Position numbers and translations under genes: made by a program
Notes under the pieces: model-generated
Database searches by the model: none
The model's input: the letters and a program-made list of their open reading frames with translations, nothing else
Told to the model about the DNA's origin: nothing
Assembly (NCBI RefSeq): GCF_016902615.1
Contig: NZ_JACJMB010000008.1
Coordinates: forward strand, 27,328 to 91,327
Reading direction: 5' to 3'
From: Collinsella tanakaei
Lineage (GTDB): Bacteria > Actinomycetota > Coriobacteriia > Coriobacteriales > Coriobacteriaceae
DNA length: 64,000 nt
In this document: in pieces, positions 8,694-16,893 of the stretch
How positions within the stretch are numbered: position 1 is the stretch's first letter
How the letters are laid out: the number at the start of each line of letters is the position of its first letter

Positions 8694-10315
8694 TCGTACC
8701 AGTTAAGTTCTCCTTCGCCTCGCGCGACCTGTGGTTCGATCCGCAGGGGCTCGATATCATGCAGGGCGATCACGCCATCTGCTCGACGGAGCGCGGCACG
8801 GAGTTCGGCCTCGTGACGGCCGACCCGTTCGAGGTGCCCGCCTCCGAGCTCGCGGCGCCTCTGAAGCCGGTGCTCGGCATCGCGACCGATGCGGATTACG
8901 ACCGCGCCGACGAGCTCGCGCGCCGCGGCGAGGCCGCGATGGCCGACTTCCGCGAGCTTATCGAGAAGAACGGACTCGACATGAAGCCCGTTGGCGTCGA
9001 GTTCCTGTTCGGCGGGGAGAAGGTCGTCTTCTACTTCGCCGCCGAGGACCGCGTGGACTTCCGTCAGCTTGTGAAGGATCTGTCCGGGCGCTTCCGCATG
9101 CGCGTCGACATGCGCCAGATCGGCGTGCGCGACGAGACCCGCCTGGTCGGCGGATACGCGCATTGCGGCCAGGAGCTGTGCTGCACGCGGTTCGGCGGCC
9201 AGTTCGAACCCGTGAGCATCCGCATGGCCAAAGAGCAGGACCTGCCGCTGAACTCGTCCAAGATCTCGGGTGTGTGCGGCCGCCTCATGTGCTGCCTGCG
9301 CTACGAGTTCGAGGCTTATAAGGACTTCAAGGGCCGCGCTCCGAAGAAGAAGGCGATTATCGACACACCGCTCGGCAAGGCGCGCATCCAGGAATACGAC
9401 ACGCCCAAGGAGCAGCTCGTCTTGCGCCTGGAGAACGGCAAGGCGTTCCGCGTGAACCTGGCGGACATGACCTGCTCGGACGAGTGCAAGAAGCGCAGCC
9501 GCGAGCAGGGGTGCGCCTGCCGTCCGGACACCGTGACCCGCGAGGTGCTCGACCGCATCGAGTCGCCCGAGATCAAGCTTGCGCTCATGGAGCTCGATCG
9601 CGAGATGGGCGTGAACGTGGGCGACGGGCTGGACAGCTCCGACCGCATCGTCGCCGCCGGCCCCACGCCGCGCCGCAAGAAGCAGCGCGAGGAGGAGGCC
9701 GCCCGCGCCGAGGGCGCCGGTTCGCGCAAGCGCAACCGCCGCGCCAAGTCCGATCAGGACACCTCGGCGTCCCAGGCCGAGCAGGGCTCCTCGCGCCGTC
9801 GCCGCCGTCGTGCGGATGCGCCCGCCGCGCAGGGTGCGGCGCAGCAGGACGCTTCCGCGCAGCAGCCGTCCTCGCGTCGTCGCCGCAGGCACCTGTCCGC
9901 TGAGGAGCGCGATAATGCCTTCCGCGCGGCAGCTGCGCGCGAGCAGCGCTCCGCAGACGATGCGGGCACCCGTCCGTCCGATGAGGCCGGCCCCTCGCGC
10001 CCCTCGCGCCGCCGTCGTCATAAGTCGGCGTCCGACCAGGGCAAGGGCGAGGGACGCAGCGGCCAGTCGGTGAAGCCCGATGTGCCGTCCGTCGCCGAGC
10101 AGGTTGCCTCGGGCAAGGTGAAGGTTTCGCGCCGCCGGCCCGGTGACGGGGGCGGCAACGTGGAGCGCAGCGCGCCTGCGTCCGGTGCGAACCAGGCTCC
10201 CGATGGAGGCGAGGGCGGCGAGAAGAAGCGCCGTCGCCGTCGCCGTTCGCGCAAGCCCCGCGGCGGTTCCGAGGGGACCGGTGCGAGCGACGCGCCGTCG
10301 ACGCCGGAGCGCTAG
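8684..10315 (+). CDS. ricT: PSP1-domain protein RicT (YaaT-like) with long basic tail
   Basis: In Bacillus, RicT (YaaT) joins RicA and RicF in a complex that affects RNase Y action and phosphorelay; a similar role here is inferred. ATG 8684 lies inside the end of holB. Residues 1-310 are the PSP1 core, with Cys161, Cys166-167, Cys198 and Cys203-204 in GYAHCGQELCC and GVCGRLMCC, plus CSDEC and CAC further on. These cysteines suit a metal or Fe-S site. Residues from about 325 to 543 form an unusual low-complexity tail rich in Arg, Ala, Ser and Gln, with repeated SRRRRRR-like blocks. It looks disordered and RNA-binding, and is absent from Bacillus YaaT, which is about 275 residues long. Confidence 0.88.
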   Translation: MPVVVPVKFSFASRDLWFDPQGLDIMQGDHAICSTERGTEFGLVTADPFEVPASELAAPLKPVLGIATDADYDRADELARRGEAAMADFRELIEKNGLDMKPVGVEFLFGGEKVVFYFAAEDRVDFRQLVKDLSGRFRMRVDMRQIGVRDETRLVGGYAHCGQELCCTRFGGQFEPVSIRMAKEQDLPLNSSKISGVCGRLMCCLRYEFEAYKDFKGRAPKKKAIIDTPLGKARIQEYDTPKEQLVLRLENGKAFRVNLADMTCSDECKKRSREQGCACRPDTVTREVLDRIESPEIKLALMELDREMGVNVGDGLDSSDRIVAAGPTPRRKKQREEEAARAEGAGSRKRNRRAKSDQDTSASQAEQGSSRRRRRRADAPAAQGAAQQDASAQQPSSRRRRRHLSAEERDNAFRAAAAREQRSADDAGTRPSDEAGPSRPSRRRRHKSASDQGKGEGRSGQSVKPDVPSVAEQVASGKVKVSRRRPGDGGGNVERSAPASGANQAPDGGEGGEKKRRRRRRSRKPRGGSEGTGASDAPSTPER

Positions 10316-10360
10316 AACCTGTCCGCGTCACCTTCGCGCAGGTGTCCTATACTGATGTGA

Positions 10361-10393
10361 CCCTCTCCCGTGTTTGCGCGGGGGAGGGTTTTT
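10361..10393 (+). terminator. Intrinsic terminator between ricT and comF
   Basis: CCCTCTCCCG pairs with the G-rich CGGGGGAGGG and is followed by TTTTT. It ends one base before the comF ATG and lies just downstream of a TATACT hexamer (10348-10353). It could end ricT transcription or act as an attenuator for comF. Confidence 0.75.
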
Positions 10394-10394
10394 C

Positions 10395-11192
10395 ATGTGC
10401 GGTAAGGATGATGGGGCGAATCTGTTTGATGGGGATGCGCCAGTGCTTCGGGCGCTTGGGGTCCTGTGTGACGCGGCGCTCGAGGCGCTCTCTCCCACGC
10501 GCTGCGCGGGGTGCGAGCGGCCGGGCGAGCTGATCTGCGGGGACTGCTTGACGCGCCTGGACCTGATAGATCCCGCGACCGCGTGCACCCATTGCGGCGC
10601 ACCCTTTGGCTCGCTCGTATGCACCGAGTGCACGCCCGCGACCGGCGAGCCCCATGTTCTGCGCACCTCTGCGATCGGTCGCGTGCTCGCCGTGGCGGTC
10701 TTTGACGGTCCGATGCCGCGCATCGTCCGCGCGTACAAGGACGCCGGGGAGCAGCGCTTGGCGCCGCTTTTCGCCGACATGCTGCTCGATGCCGCAGTAC
10801 ATGCCCAAGCGAGCGCCGAGGACCGCTATGGCGGGCTGTTGGACGATGCGGACGCGCTTATCTTCGTTCCGGCGACCGCCTCCGCGTACCGTCGGCGCGG
10901 GTTCGACCACATGGGCGCCATCGCGAGCGCGCTCGCGCGCTCGGCGGGCATACCTCTCGTCGATGCGCTCGTGAAGCACGGCAGCTCCGACCAGCGCCTG
11001 CTCGGGCGAGCCGACCGAAAACTTCAAGCCCAGGGTGCCTACGAGGTGGTGGAGGATGTCCGCGGAGCGCGCATCCTGCTGATCGATGACGTCATCACCA
11101 CCGGCTCGACCGTCGCCGCCGCAGCGGACGCGCTCGCGCGCGCCGGCGCGTGCCATGTCGACGCGCTCGCGCTCGCCCGTGTGCTGAGCTAG
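10395..11192 (+). CDS. comF: ComF-family phosphoribosyltransferase-like protein
   Basis: ComF proteins are linked to DNA uptake in competent bacteria; outside those their role is uncertain. The 265-residue product carries an N-terminal zinc module (CAGC, CGDC, CTHC, CTEC). A type I phosphoribosyltransferase fold follows, whose PRPP loop reads ILLIDDVITTGSTV near residue 220. YRRRGFDHMG matches the conserved ComF phrase around the PRTase flexible region. The ATG at 10395 is used because the TTG upstream falls inside the terminator stem. The ribosome site would be the G-rich stem strand itself, which could hide it when the hairpin folds. No other competence gene is nearby. Confidence 0.85.
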   Translation: MCGKDDGANLFDGDAPVLRALGVLCDAALEALSPTRCAGCERPGELICGDCLTRLDLIDPATACTHCGAPFGSLVCTECTPATGEPHVLRTSAIGRVLAVAVFDGPMPRIVRAYKDAGEQRLAPLFADMLLDAAVHAQASAEDRYGGLLDDADALIFVPATASAYRRRGFDHMGAIASALARSAGIPLVDALVKHGSSDQRLLGRADRKLQAQGAYEVVEDVRGARILLIDDVITTGSTVAAAADALARAGACHVDALALARVLS

Positions 11193-11289
11193 GGCGCCGG
11201 ATGGGGAGCCCCGAGACAGATTCTGTAAAGGAGCTGACGTGAATCTGCCGGCCAGCCGGGGCGTCGGTAACCATTGGTTGAACCGTACC

Positions 11290-11298
11290 TGCTATAAT
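11290..11298 (+). promoter_or_regulatory. Extended -10 promoter
   Basis: TGCTATAAT is a perfect TGn extended -10 element. No good -35 is seen at 17 bases, as is usual for this promoter class. Transcription would begin near 11305, about 350 bases before the next coding region. Confidence 0.6.
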
Positions 11299-11304
11299 GC
11301 GCTC

Positions 11305-11620
11305 GTTCCCGCCAGGCTGTGGTTGCGGTGGGCGGCCCTGTGCGTGCCCTCCTAGTCCAAGGCAGACGCGGCCGAAAGGATCCACGTAAGCGACCGCGTG
11401 CGCGCGGCGCGATCATGGCGCGTCCTAGAGGTAAGTCGCACCGTCCGTTCTATGTCTTTTGGGGCGCAGGGCCCCTGCGGGCGAGCGGGCAAGTCGTGAG
11501 GTCGCTGCGGCGACGCAAGCAAACGCTCCAGTGCGCAGGTGTGGGGTCAAAGACCAGGTCAGCTGGGGGAACGCCATAGGTAAGTTCTGCCGGTGCGGAA
11601 GGCGCCGGCAACGGACGCGC
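11305..11620 (+). other. Candidate structured RNA or long leader, unidentified
   Basis: No coding frame here has a ribosome site, although one open frame crosses it. The stretch holds several short hairpins. GCAGGG/CCCTGC lies around 11465-11480 and GTCGC-tgcg-GCGAC around 11500-11515. A strong GCCGGTGC-ggaag-GCGCCGGC lies at about 11589-11610, just ahead of the lipoprotein gene. I compared it by eye with RNase P, tmRNA, SRP RNA, and the TPP, cobalamin, c-di-AMP, c-di-GMP and glycine riboswitches and found no match. It may be a regulatory leader of the lipoprotein gene or an independent small RNA. Confidence 0.4.
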
Positions 11621-11653
11621 GGACGCGCGTGGTGATGGATGGAGAAGATCGGT

Positions 11654-12598
11654 ATGCGTGGACGGGGTTCACGGCGGATGGGGCTCTTCGCGGCAGTGGC
11701 GCTTACGGTGGCACTCGGACTGGGGGGTTGCTCGCTGTTCACGCCCTCGCGCGCCGACGTCGCTCATGAGCAGGTGGAAGCGCAGATACCCGCCGACTCG
11801 CTCGTGCAGGAAGGCGTCTTGACGGTCGCGTTCAACTTCTCCGATGCCCCTCAGGGCATGACGGCCGCTGACGGCTCCGTCACCGGCTACGATGCGGACC
11901 TCGCTCGGCTGCTCGCCCAGGACCTCGGACTCGAGGTTTCGTTCGTGGACGCCGCCGGCCCCTCCGACGCGCTGTCCTCCGGATCGGCGGATATCTACAT
12001 CGGCGCCTCGTCTTCCGATGCGTCCTCCTCCGTGACGGTGATCGGCGATCTTCTGGAGGACGCTCCCGCCCTGTTCTGCGGCCCCTCTGTCGGTTCGACC
12101 ATCTCGAGTGCGGGCCTCTCCACCCTGACGGTGGGAGTCCAGTCCTCATCGGCGGCGCAGGACGCGCTCACGAAGACGGGGCTTCTCGGCGAGCAGCGTA
12201 CCTACGGCAACGTCAACGAGTGCTTCGAGGCGCTCGCGTCGGGCGAGGTCGATTGCATCGCGTGCGATGCGACGGCCGGCGCCTACCTGTCGCGCGCCTA
12301 CGAGGGCGTCACCTTTGCCGGTATTCTCGACACCGCGTCGGTCTACGGCGTCGCCGTCTCGTCCTCTAACTCCTCGGTCGCCGACGCCCTGTCCGCGACG
12401 CTCGACGAGATCTCCTCGAACGGGACGCTCGATGCCGTGCATGCCGCGTGGTATGGCGCGCTTCCCGTCACCCTGTCCGAGGATGTGCTTCCCGGCGTGA
12501 CGATCTCCGTGCCCGATGAGGGGATCTCCGGTGACGAGGCGGCGCAGACGGGCACGATGATCGACAGCGATGTCGATATCAACGACCTGAACGGCTAG
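11654..12598 (+). CDS. Amino-acid ABC transporter substrate-binding lipoprotein (SBP family 3)
   Basis: This is an extracellular binding lipoprotein of the family that captures polar amino acids. ATG 11654 follows GGAGAAG at 11641-11647; an in-frame ATG at 11639 lacks spacing for a ribosome site. The product has 314 residues. It has a basic n-region, a hydrophobic core and the lipobox LGGC within about the first 27 residues, then the SBP_bac_3 fold with VTGYDADLARLLA and a C-terminal lobe ending VHAAWYG. Serine and aspartate are very frequent. No permease or ATPase gene is adjacent, so it is an orphan; the transporter at 44-47 kb has its own binding protein. The ligand is unknown. Confidence 0.85.
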   Translation: MRGRGSRRMGLFAAVALTVALGLGGCSLFTPSRADVAHEQVEAQIPADSLVQEGVLTVAFNFSDAPQGMTAADGSVTGYDADLARLLAQDLGLEVSFVDAAGPSDALSSGSADIYIGASSSDASSSVTVIGDLLEDAPALFCGPSVGSTISSAGLSTLTVGVQSSSAAQDALTKTGLLGEQRTYGNVNECFEALASGEVDCIACDATAGAYLSRAYEGVTFAGILDTASVYGVAVSSSNSSVADALSATLDEISSNGTLDAVHAAWYGALPVTLSEDVLPGVTISVPDEGISGDEAAQTGTMIDSDVDINDLNG

Positions 12599-12620
12599 GC
12601 AAACACTGACGAGGCATCTA

Positions 12621-12658
12621 TGCGCCCGCAGGCGTCAAGCATGGCGCCTGCGGGCGCA
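12621..12658 (+). terminator. Strong hairpin after lipoprotein gene
   Basis: A perfect 14-bp stem (TGCGCCCGCAGGCG and its complement) closes a 10-base loop. There is no T tract, so its role as terminator is inferred from position. Confidence 0.6.
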
Positions 12659-12821
12659 GCTGTATCGGTGCGGGTACATCCCGTTGCTGCTCCACGGTTG
12701 CGAAAGTCCTCGACCAGCGTGTTCTCGAGTTGCATGCTTCCTACACGAAGCATGCGCGCCGGAGGGGTGCATATCGGTATCCGGCCGGCTTCTGTTCGCG
12801 AGCGGGCGAGTGCGTTTTGTC

Positions 12822-12848
12822 GTTTAGCCCCTTCAAGTTATGGGGTAC
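12822..12848 (+). promoter_or_regulatory. SigB/SigF-type promoter of hpf
   Basis: GTTTAG at 12822-12827, a 15-base spacer and GGGTAC at 12843-12848 match the general-stress sigma consensus (GTTT, N14-16, GGGTAY) known from Bacillus SigB and mycobacterial SigF. It lies about 42 bases before the hpf start. A related element precedes htrA. Confidence 0.55.
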
Positions 12849-12890
12849 AACAACAGTGCGTCCTATTCCCGGATAGAAAAGGAGCCACGT

Positions 12891-13475
12891 ATGGATATCA
12901 AGGTTTCTGGGCGGAAAACCACAGTTACCGATGCTCTGCGTGCGCGCGTCGAGGAAAAAGTCGGCGAAGCCTGCAAGGTGTTCGACATCGAGCCCATGAC
13001 CGTCGATGTCGTTCTTCGCTATGAGAAGAATCCCTCCAACCCCAATCCCGCCATCGTTGAGGTCACGGTACGCGCCCGCGGCTCGGTGATTCGCGTCGCC
13101 GAGCACGGCACCGACATGTACGCCGCGATCGACGAGGCATCTGACAAGGTGACCCGTCAGCTGCGCAAGTTCAAGACCAAGGTCGTCGACAACCGCCAGC
13201 AGGGTCCGTCTGCCGCCGATGTGGCACCCATCACGCCGGTGGAGGATCTGGCCGACCTGCTCATCCCCGAGGATGAGGACGATCAGCTCGTTCGTGAGAA
13301 GATCATCGACATCACGCCGATGACCGAGGAGCAGGCGCTCGTGCAGACCGACCTGCTCGGCCATGACTTCTATGTGTTCGAGAACGCCACGACGGGTCTT
13401 ATCAATGTGGTCTATCACCGTAAGAATGGTGGATACGGCATCATCAAGCCCAAGATTGAGGAGCTTGACGAGTAG
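12891..13475 (+). CDS. hpf: Long-form ribosome hibernation promoting factor
   Basis: Long HPF dimerises 70S ribosomes into inactive 100S particles in stationary phase or stress. The start ATG at 12891 follows AAAAGGAG and gives 194 residues, typical of the long form. Residues 1-100 are the S30AE/YfiA domain (DIKVSGRKTTVTDALR, VEVTVRARG). A linker with QQGPSAADVAP follows. The C-terminal dimerisation domain has LLGHDFYVFENATTGLINVVYHRKNGGYGIIKP split over its core beta strands. It is a single gene between two hairpins, with a stress-type promoter upstream. Confidence 0.95.
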   Translation: MDIKVSGRKTTVTDALRARVEEKVGEACKVFDIEPMTVDVVLRYEKNPSNPNPAIVEVTVRARGSVIRVAEHGTDMYAAIDEASDKVTRQLRKFKTKVVDNRQQGPSAADVAPITPVEDLADLLIPEDEDDQLVREKIIDITPMTEEQALVQTDLLGHDFYVFENATTGLINVVYHRKNGGYGIIKPKIEELDE

Positions 13476-13500
13476 AATGCATTAGATGCATGAGTCTAGG

Positions 13501-13533
13501 ATGGCGGTCATCCCCATGCGGGATGGCCGCCAT
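13501..13533 (+). terminator. Terminator hairpin after hpf
   Basis: ATGGCGGTCATCCC pairs with GGGATGGCCGCCAT across a 5-base loop (two internal mismatches). It lies 26 bases after the hpf stop and just before the degV ribosome site. Confidence 0.65.
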
Positions 13534-13558
13534 CTTGCTGAGATGCGAAAGGATCTCG

Positions 13559-14521
13559 ATGAACGACACCGCTACAGGATCAAGTCACGCCCATCGCGTC
13601 CGCATCGTCGTCGACACCTGCGCGGATCTCACGCCCGAGATCGCCGCGTCGCTCGATGTCGATATCCTCGGATTCCCCTACATTCTCGACGGCGTCGAGC
13701 ACACCGACGACATCTGGACCTCGATCACCCCGGCGGAGTTCTACGACAAGCTGCGCTCCGGCGTGAAGGCCTCGACGTCGGCGGTATCGCTCGGCCGCTA
13801 CCTGGAGTTCTTCACCGAATGCGCCAAAGAGGGTACGCCGACCGTGTACCTGTGCTTCACCTCGGCGCTTTCGAGCAGCTACAGCTCCGCGCTCTCTGCG
13901 GCGGAGCAGGTGCGCGCGCAGTATCCCGATTTCGAGCTGTATGTGGTCGACAACGCGCTGCCCTGCGCGTGCGGCGAGCTGCTCGCGCTCGAGGCGGTCC
14001 GCCAGCGTGCAGCCGGCTTGACGGCGCGCGAGCTCGCGGCATGGGCCGATGAGGCCAAGACGTGCGTACACGGTTATTTCACGCTCGACAGCCTCGATTC
14101 CCTGGCGGCGGGCGGCCGCATTCCGCCGGCAGCCGCGCAGCTGTCCTCCAAGCTCGATATCAAGCCCGAGCTTTCATTCGATCTTTCCGGCTCGCTGACG
14201 CTCATCGGCGTGAACCGCGGCCGCAAGAAGGCGCTGAAGTCGCTCATCAAGTCGTTCAAGGACAACTACATCCTCGATCCCGCCATGCCGATCACCATCG
14301 TGTCGGCCGACGCGGAGAAGGATGCCGACTGGGTCGAGGCCGCCGTTCGCCGCGAGGAGGGCTGCGCCAACGCGACCATCATCCGTGGTGCGGTGGGTCC
14401 GACCATCGGTGCGCACGTCGGTCCCGGCATGGTCGCGCTCATCTTCTGGGGCCGCGACCGCGCCGAGAAGGTGTCGCTGTCCGACCGCATCGCCCGCAAG
14501 GTGCGCGGCGCGAACGCATAG
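13559..14521 (+). CDS. DegV family fatty-acid-binding protein
   Basis: DegV-type proteins bind a long-chain fatty acid, and the FakB members present it to the kinase FakA. The ATG at 13559 has GAAAGGA upstream and gives 320 residues. The N-terminal phrase RIVVDTCADLTPEIA is the usual DegV opening. KASTSAVSLGRYLEFF corresponds to the TSqps ligand segment, and SALSSSYSSALSA is also conserved. The C terminus ends with a G-rich HVGPGMVALIFWG phrase, typical of the family. No FakA gene is in the window, so a FakB role is inferred only. Confidence 0.88.
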   Translation: MNDTATGSSHAHRVRIVVDTCADLTPEIAASLDVDILGFPYILDGVEHTDDIWTSITPAEFYDKLRSGVKASTSAVSLGRYLEFFTECAKEGTPTVYLCFTSALSSSYSSALSAAEQVRAQYPDFELYVVDNALPCACGELLALEAVRQRAAGLTARELAAWADEAKTCVHGYFTLDSLDSLAAGGRIPPAAAQLSSKLDIKPELSFDLSGSLTLIGVNRGRKKALKSLIKSFKDNYILDPAMPITIVSADAEKDADWVEAAVRREEGCANATIIRGAVGPTIGAHVGPGMVALIFWGRDRAEKVSLSDRIARKVRGANA

Positions 14522-14569
14522 GGCACACATTCCCTGTTGAATCGATCTGTTGCAGATAGGAGCATATTC

Positions 14570-15700
14570 ATGGCAGATTCCAAGCAGACCGTCGCGTTCA
14601 TCGGAACCGGCATCATGGGCGCGCCCATTGCGGGCCACATCCTGGACGCCGGCTACGACGTCGTCGTCTACAACCGCACGAAGTCCAAGGCCGACGGCCT
14701 CGTGGCGCGCGGTGCCCGCTGGGTGGATAGTCCCGCTGGGGCGGCTCGCGATGCCGACGTGGTGTTCACGATGGTCGGGTTCCCGACCGATGTCGAGGAG
14801 CTCTATCTTGCAGGCGATGGCCTGCTGACCGTGGCGAAGAAGGGCGCCTACCTCATCGATCTCACGACGAGCTCCCCGGAGCTCGCGCGCGACATCTCCG
14901 AGGCCGCCGAGACCATGGACAAGCACGCGTTCGACTGCCCGGTGACCGGCGGCGAGGCGGGCGCCATCTCCGGCACCCTCACCCTTATCGTGGGCGCCAC
15001 CGAGGCGGATATCGCCCCGGTCCGCGCTATCCTCGAGACGTTCTCCTCCAAGATCTTCTGCTTCGGCGGGGCGGGCAAGGGCCAGGCGGCCAAGCTCGCC
15101 AACCAGGTGTCGCTTGCGGCCTCGATGGTCGGTATGGCCGATGCCCTGTCGTTCGCGCAGCAGTCCGACCTCGATCTCGCCCTCACGCGCGAGATGATCC
15201 TCGGCGGCACCGGTGCCTCCGGCGCCATGGAGCAGCTCGCCCCGAAGTCGCTCGACGGCGACTGGAAGCCCGGCTTCATGGTCAAGCATTTCCTGAAGGA
15301 CATCGGTCTGGCGCTGCAGGTTGCCGAGGAGAAGGAAATCGCGCTGCCCGGTGCCGACACCGCCTTCACGCTCTACGACATGCTCGAGGCCATCGGCGGT
15401 GGGGACCTGGGAACGCAGGCCATCACGCTGCTGTACCAGGAGGAGGCCGAGGCGGTCGCTGCCGGTCTCGACTGGTCGCTGTACACCCACGCTCACGAGG
15501 AAGGCGACGAGTGCGGCTGCGGGCACGACCACGAGCATGGCGGCCGCGAGTGCGGCTGCGGTCATGACCATGGCCACGACCATGGCGACCACGAGTGCAC
15601 CTGCGGACACGACCATGATCACGAAGATCACGAGTGCTGCGGCGGCCACGGCCATGACCACGACCACGAGTGCGGCTGTGGACACCATCACGAGGGGTAG
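14570..15700 (+). CDS. Beta-hydroxyacid dehydrogenase with His/Cys-rich metal-binding C-terminal tail
   Basis: The first 310 residues are a 3-hydroxyisobutyrate/tartronate-semialdehyde reductase type dehydrogenase. It has the Rossmann motif FIGTGIMGAPIAGHIL at residues 9-24, the substrate loop DCPVTGGEAGAISGTL, and the catalytic Lys in GKGQAAKLANQ. The start ATG at 14570 has AGGAG upstream. The last 62 residues (315-376) are five units built on CxCGHDH with runs of DH and GH. They contain 10 Cys and 19 His, with two more His just before them. Family members normally end near residue 300. The tail should bind nickel, zinc or copper. The substrate is unknown. The next gene starts 3 bases after the stop, so an operon is likely. 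Confidence 0.88.
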   Translation: MADSKQTVAFIGTGIMGAPIAGHILDAGYDVVVYNRTKSKADGLVARGARWVDSPAGAARDADVVFTMVGFPTDVEELYLAGDGLLTVAKKGAYLIDLTTSSPELARDISEAAETMDKHAFDCPVTGGEAGAISGTLTLIVGATEADIAPVRAILETFSSKIFCFGGAGKGQAAKLANQVSLAASMVGMADALSFAQQSDLDLALTREMILGGTGASGAMEQLAPKSLDGDWKPGFMVKHFLKDIGLALQVAEEKEIALPGADTAFTLYDMLEAIGGGDLGTQAITLLYQEEAEAVAAGLDWSLYTHAHEEGDECGCGHDHEHGGRECGCGHDHGHDHGDHECTCGHDHDHEDHECCGGHGHDHDHECGCGHHHEG

Positions 15701-15703
15701 CCT

Positions 15704-16132
15704 ATGGTGGCTTTCTTCATCTGCGCGCTGCTGCTGACCATCTTCGGCGTCTATATCGGCTTCATCATCGGGCGCAACCTCGGAGAGCGGGCCGTGACGA
15801 CTGCCGACTACTGGAAGATGAACGCCGCGGCGATCGTCGTGACCGTGCTGCTGTCGGCGGTCCTCTCCGGCCTGCCGCTGCTCACGGGCGGCATCATCGG
15901 CCTGTTGGCCGGCTGCATCGTGGGCATCAAGATGGGCTTCGGCGAGTCGGTTGGCCCGTGGCGCACGGTTGACCGCGCCTTCAATGTCAACAAGTCGCAC
16001 CGGGAGGCGGCTGAATCGGGTACGGGTGAGGCACGCCGCGCCCGCCTCCGCAAAGGCGAGAAGGAGCCGGACCTCATCTCGGTTGCCGACGATCGCCCGA
16101 AATCCGAAAAGAACGCTAAGGATGCGAGGTAA
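15704..16132 (+). CDS. Small membrane protein, unknown function
   Basis: 142 residues. Two to three hydrophobic helices span residues 1-25, 42-58 and 60-76, with glycine-rich GGIIGLLAGCIVGIKMG in the last. A charged cytoplasmic-type tail of about 55 residues rich in Arg, Lys and Glu follows. It starts 3 bases after the dehydrogenase stop and ends 2 bases before the next start, so the three genes look like one operon. I do not recognise a family. Confidence 0.75.
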   Translation: MVAFFICALLLTIFGVYIGFIIGRNLGERAVTTADYWKMNAAAIVVTVLLSAVLSGLPLLTGGIIGLLAGCIVGIKMGFGESVGPWRTVDRAFNVNKSHREAAESGTGEARRARLRKGEKEPDLISVADDRPKSEKNAKDAR

Positions 16133-16134
16133 CT

Positions 16135-16830
16135 ATGGCAGAAGAACAAACGCAGGAGCTCACGGCGGAGGAGGCGGTCCGTCTCGCGGGCGTCGAGCAC
16201 GACCGCGATGCGCTCGCTGCGCTGGTCGACGAGTTGGCGGGCCGCAGCAGGCTCAAGCGCCAGCTGGCCGCGCGCGTCGTGCATCTGCTCGCCGAGCGCG
16301 AGCCGGTGCTGCTCGAGCAGTACATCCCCAATCTGATCGATGCGCTCGACTGCTCCGAGGCCCAGACGCGCTGGGAGATCCTCGACGCGCTGACGCTGCT
16401 CGTGCCCGATCATGCGCGCGAGGTCGGCGCCGCCTACGACGGGGCGGAGGCCGCCCTGTTCGACGACCTGTCCTCGACGCTGCGTCTGTCCGCCTTCCGC
16501 TTCCTGTGCACCTGGGGCGCCACGGAGCGCGGGCGCTCGAAGAAGGTGTGGCCGATCATCGACGAGGCCATCCAGTGCTATCACGGCGATCTCGAGTACC
16601 GCGATATGCTCGGCTGCCTGCTGACGTTCGCCGAGGGCAAGATCGAGGGCGGTGTGGCCGGAGAGCTTGCTGGCCGTCTGCAGTTCGATGCCGAGAACGG
16701 GAAGGGGACCTACCTCAAGGCCCGCTCGGCGGAGATCTACAACCTGCTGCTCAAGCGGTTCAAGCTCGATCATCCGCAGAAGCGCGCTCGCACCGTTGCG
16801 AAAAGCGATGACGCGGAGGACGAGGAGTAG
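16135..16830 (+). CDS. All-helical protein, HEAT-like, unknown function
   Basis: 231 residues, soluble, no signal peptide. The sequence is a series of amphipathic helices, such as LKRQLAARVVHLLAERE, YIPNLIDALDCSEAQTRWEI and SSTLRLSAFRFLCTWG, spaced about 35-40 residues apart as in HEAT or ARM repeats. That fold is an inference from the pattern. It ends in an acidic tail DDAEDEE. Spacing of 2 bases to the upstream membrane protein indicates co-transcription. No known function. Confidence 0.75.
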   Translation: MAEEQTQELTAEEAVRLAGVEHDRDALAALVDELAGRSRLKRQLAARVVHLLAEREPVLLEQYIPNLIDALDCSEAQTRWEILDALTLLVPDHAREVGAAYDGAEAALFDDLSSTLRLSAFRFLCTWGATERGRSKKVWPIIDEAIQCYHGDLEYRDMLGCLLTFAEGKIEGGVAGELAGRLQFDAENGKGTYLKARSAEIYNLLLKRFKLDHPQKRARTVAKSDDAEDEE

Positions 16831-16893
16831 TCCCAGTCCTGCTGCATGCGGACGCGATGTTGGCAATCGACTTCCATGAAGGAGTGTTCACCC

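Noticed and set aside
11319..11579. 86-codon open frame in the candidate structured leader
   Set aside because: Arg-rich with no ribosome site or family resemblance; the region looks like RNA structure rather than protein.
11305..11620. RNase P RNA, tmRNA, SRP RNA or cobalamin riboswitch
   Set aside because: None of the universally conserved blocks of these RNAs is present on either strand.
12620..13024. Open frame overlapping the terminator and the hpf start
   Set aside because: It starts within a strong hairpin, has no ribosome site and runs into hpf in another frame.
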